13,882 bases of DNA from Pseudomonadota bacterium (GTDB lineage Bacteria; Myxococcota; UBA9042; PHBI01). Positions 13,356-13,882 of the stretch are shown piece after piece (positions within the stretch are counted from its first letter, which is position 1; every line of letters starts with the position of its first letter). The translations under genes were made by a program, and so were the position numbers. Under the pieces are notes generated by a model. The model did no database searches and had not been told where the DNA came from. It was given only the letters and a program-made list of their open reading frames with translations. Location: NCBI GenBank assembly GCA_005788935.1, contig SYAK01000379.1, positions 1-13,882 on the forward strand, read 5' to 3'.

Positions 13356-13882
13356 TTACGGTGTTGCGTGGTCGAGCCCCAGCACGGCGAGCAATGCCCG
13401 CGACCCCGCCCAGGCTCCGACGCGCCCTTCCCGGACATCGGCCTCGATGGCGGCGATCTGCCCGTCGCCAGCGTGGCGGACACGTGCGCGGACGGCCTCG
13501 TCGACGAGCGTCCAGAGCCAGCGGACGGCCTGGTGCGCGCGGCGGGCCTCGAAGGCGCCAGAGGCGTGGCGGTCGGCCTGCAGATCGCGCGCGGCCGTCA
13601 GCACCTGATCGAGACCGACCCCGTCGAGCGCGCTGACCGTCAGGACCGGGGGAGTGGCCGCGTGTCCGTGGAGCAGGCGGAGCGCTGTCGTCAGCTGGCT
13701 CTGGGCGCGGCGCGCGAGCAGGCTCTGGTCGCCGTCGGCCTTCGTGACGATGACGAGATCGGCGAGCTCCATGATGGCGCGCTTGATGCCCTGCAGCTCG
13801 TCGCCAGCGCCGGGCAGGGCCAGCAGGACGAAGAGGTCGGTCAGATCCGCGACCGCCGTCTCGGACTGCCCGACGCCGACCG
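13356..13882 (-). CDS. meaB: MeaB/ArgK-type methylmalonyl-CoA mutase-associated GTPase, partial
   Basis: The C-terminal ~175 residues end at TAA 13358-13356; the N-terminus, with the Walker A loop, lies outside the window. The visible part reads VGVGQSETAVADLTD, then 'FVLLALPGAGDELQGIKRAIMELADLVIVTKADGD', which is the diagnostic MeaB stretch with the G4 motif as TKAD instead of NKAD. The conserved tail follows ('PVLTVSALDGVGLDQVL' with the G5-like SAL, then 'RRAHQAVRWLWTLVDE'). MeaB is a SIMIBI-class GTPase that guards and loads adenosylcobalamin on methylmalonyl-CoA mutase, a step of propionate and odd-chain metabolism. No mutase gene is visible here; it may be upstream. The only methionine start inside the window (13772) is internal to the family's conserved core, not the true start. 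Confidence 0.93.
   Translation of the reverse strand, partial: VGVGQSETAVADLTDLFVLLALPGAGDELQGIKRAIMELADLVIVTKADGDQSLLARRAQSQLTTALRLLHGHAATPPVLTVSALDGVGLDQVLTAARDLQADRHASGAFEARRAHQAVRWLWTLVDEAVRARVRHAGDGQIAAIEADVREGRVGAWAGSRALLAVLGLDHATP

Overview
The window is uniformly GC-rich. It carries a cluster of large Cys-rich or repeat-built lipoproteins whose Asp/Ala/Thr/Pro-rich linkers follow the lipobox, together with a MopE-type motif protein and a multihaem cytochrome. This gene content and style point to a Myxococcota/deltaproteobacterial-type genome, probably a large-genome predatory or social lineage. That assignment is inference from gene style only; no rRNA, tRNA, CRISPR array, insertion sequence or phage gene was seen.

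Layout. From 1 to 383 there is the 3' tail of a beta-propeller-like repeat protein on the + strand. On the - strand follow a small lipoprotein with a YHS/TRASH-like Cys/His metal site (453-764) and a TetR-family regulator (825-1517). The regulator is divergent from a histidine-box membrane hydroxylase (1591-2151), with 73 bp between the two starts. The hydroxylase converges to within 2 bp on an 885-residue Cys-rich lipoprotein (2154-4811, -). A 315-bp non-coding region with an operator-like dyad and a terminator-like hairpin separates that gene from a 222-residue + strand lipoprotein of unknown function (5127-5795).

All remaining genes are on the - strand. In transcription order they are meaB (13356 to the window edge, partial), a 1202-residue FN3-like repeat lipoprotein (9607-13215), a GNAT acetyltransferase (8853-9407), a pentahaem c-type cytochrome (6603-8543) and a membrane-anchored protein with a CxxxH...CxxC site (5916-6482).

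Most of the encoded proteins are predicted to be exported, so the window looks like a cell-envelope region: metal or haem redox proteins plus large adhesin-like or scaffold-like lipoproteins. TetR and the hydroxylase form a plausible self-contained regulated pair. The cytochrome and the Cys/His protein form a plausible periplasmic redox pair.

The least expected structure is in the DNA/RNA rather than the proteins. A nested hairpin with 22 Watson-Crick pairs (9421-9476) abuts the Shine-Dalgarno of the acetyltransferase gene, and a second two-tier inverted repeat plus a compact hairpin (8614-8696) lies in the 309-bp leader of the cytochrome gene. In the proteins, the standout is a four-copy module carrying a conserved Cys pair (16-residue spacing in three copies) built into a larger super-repeat in the 1202-residue lipoprotein.
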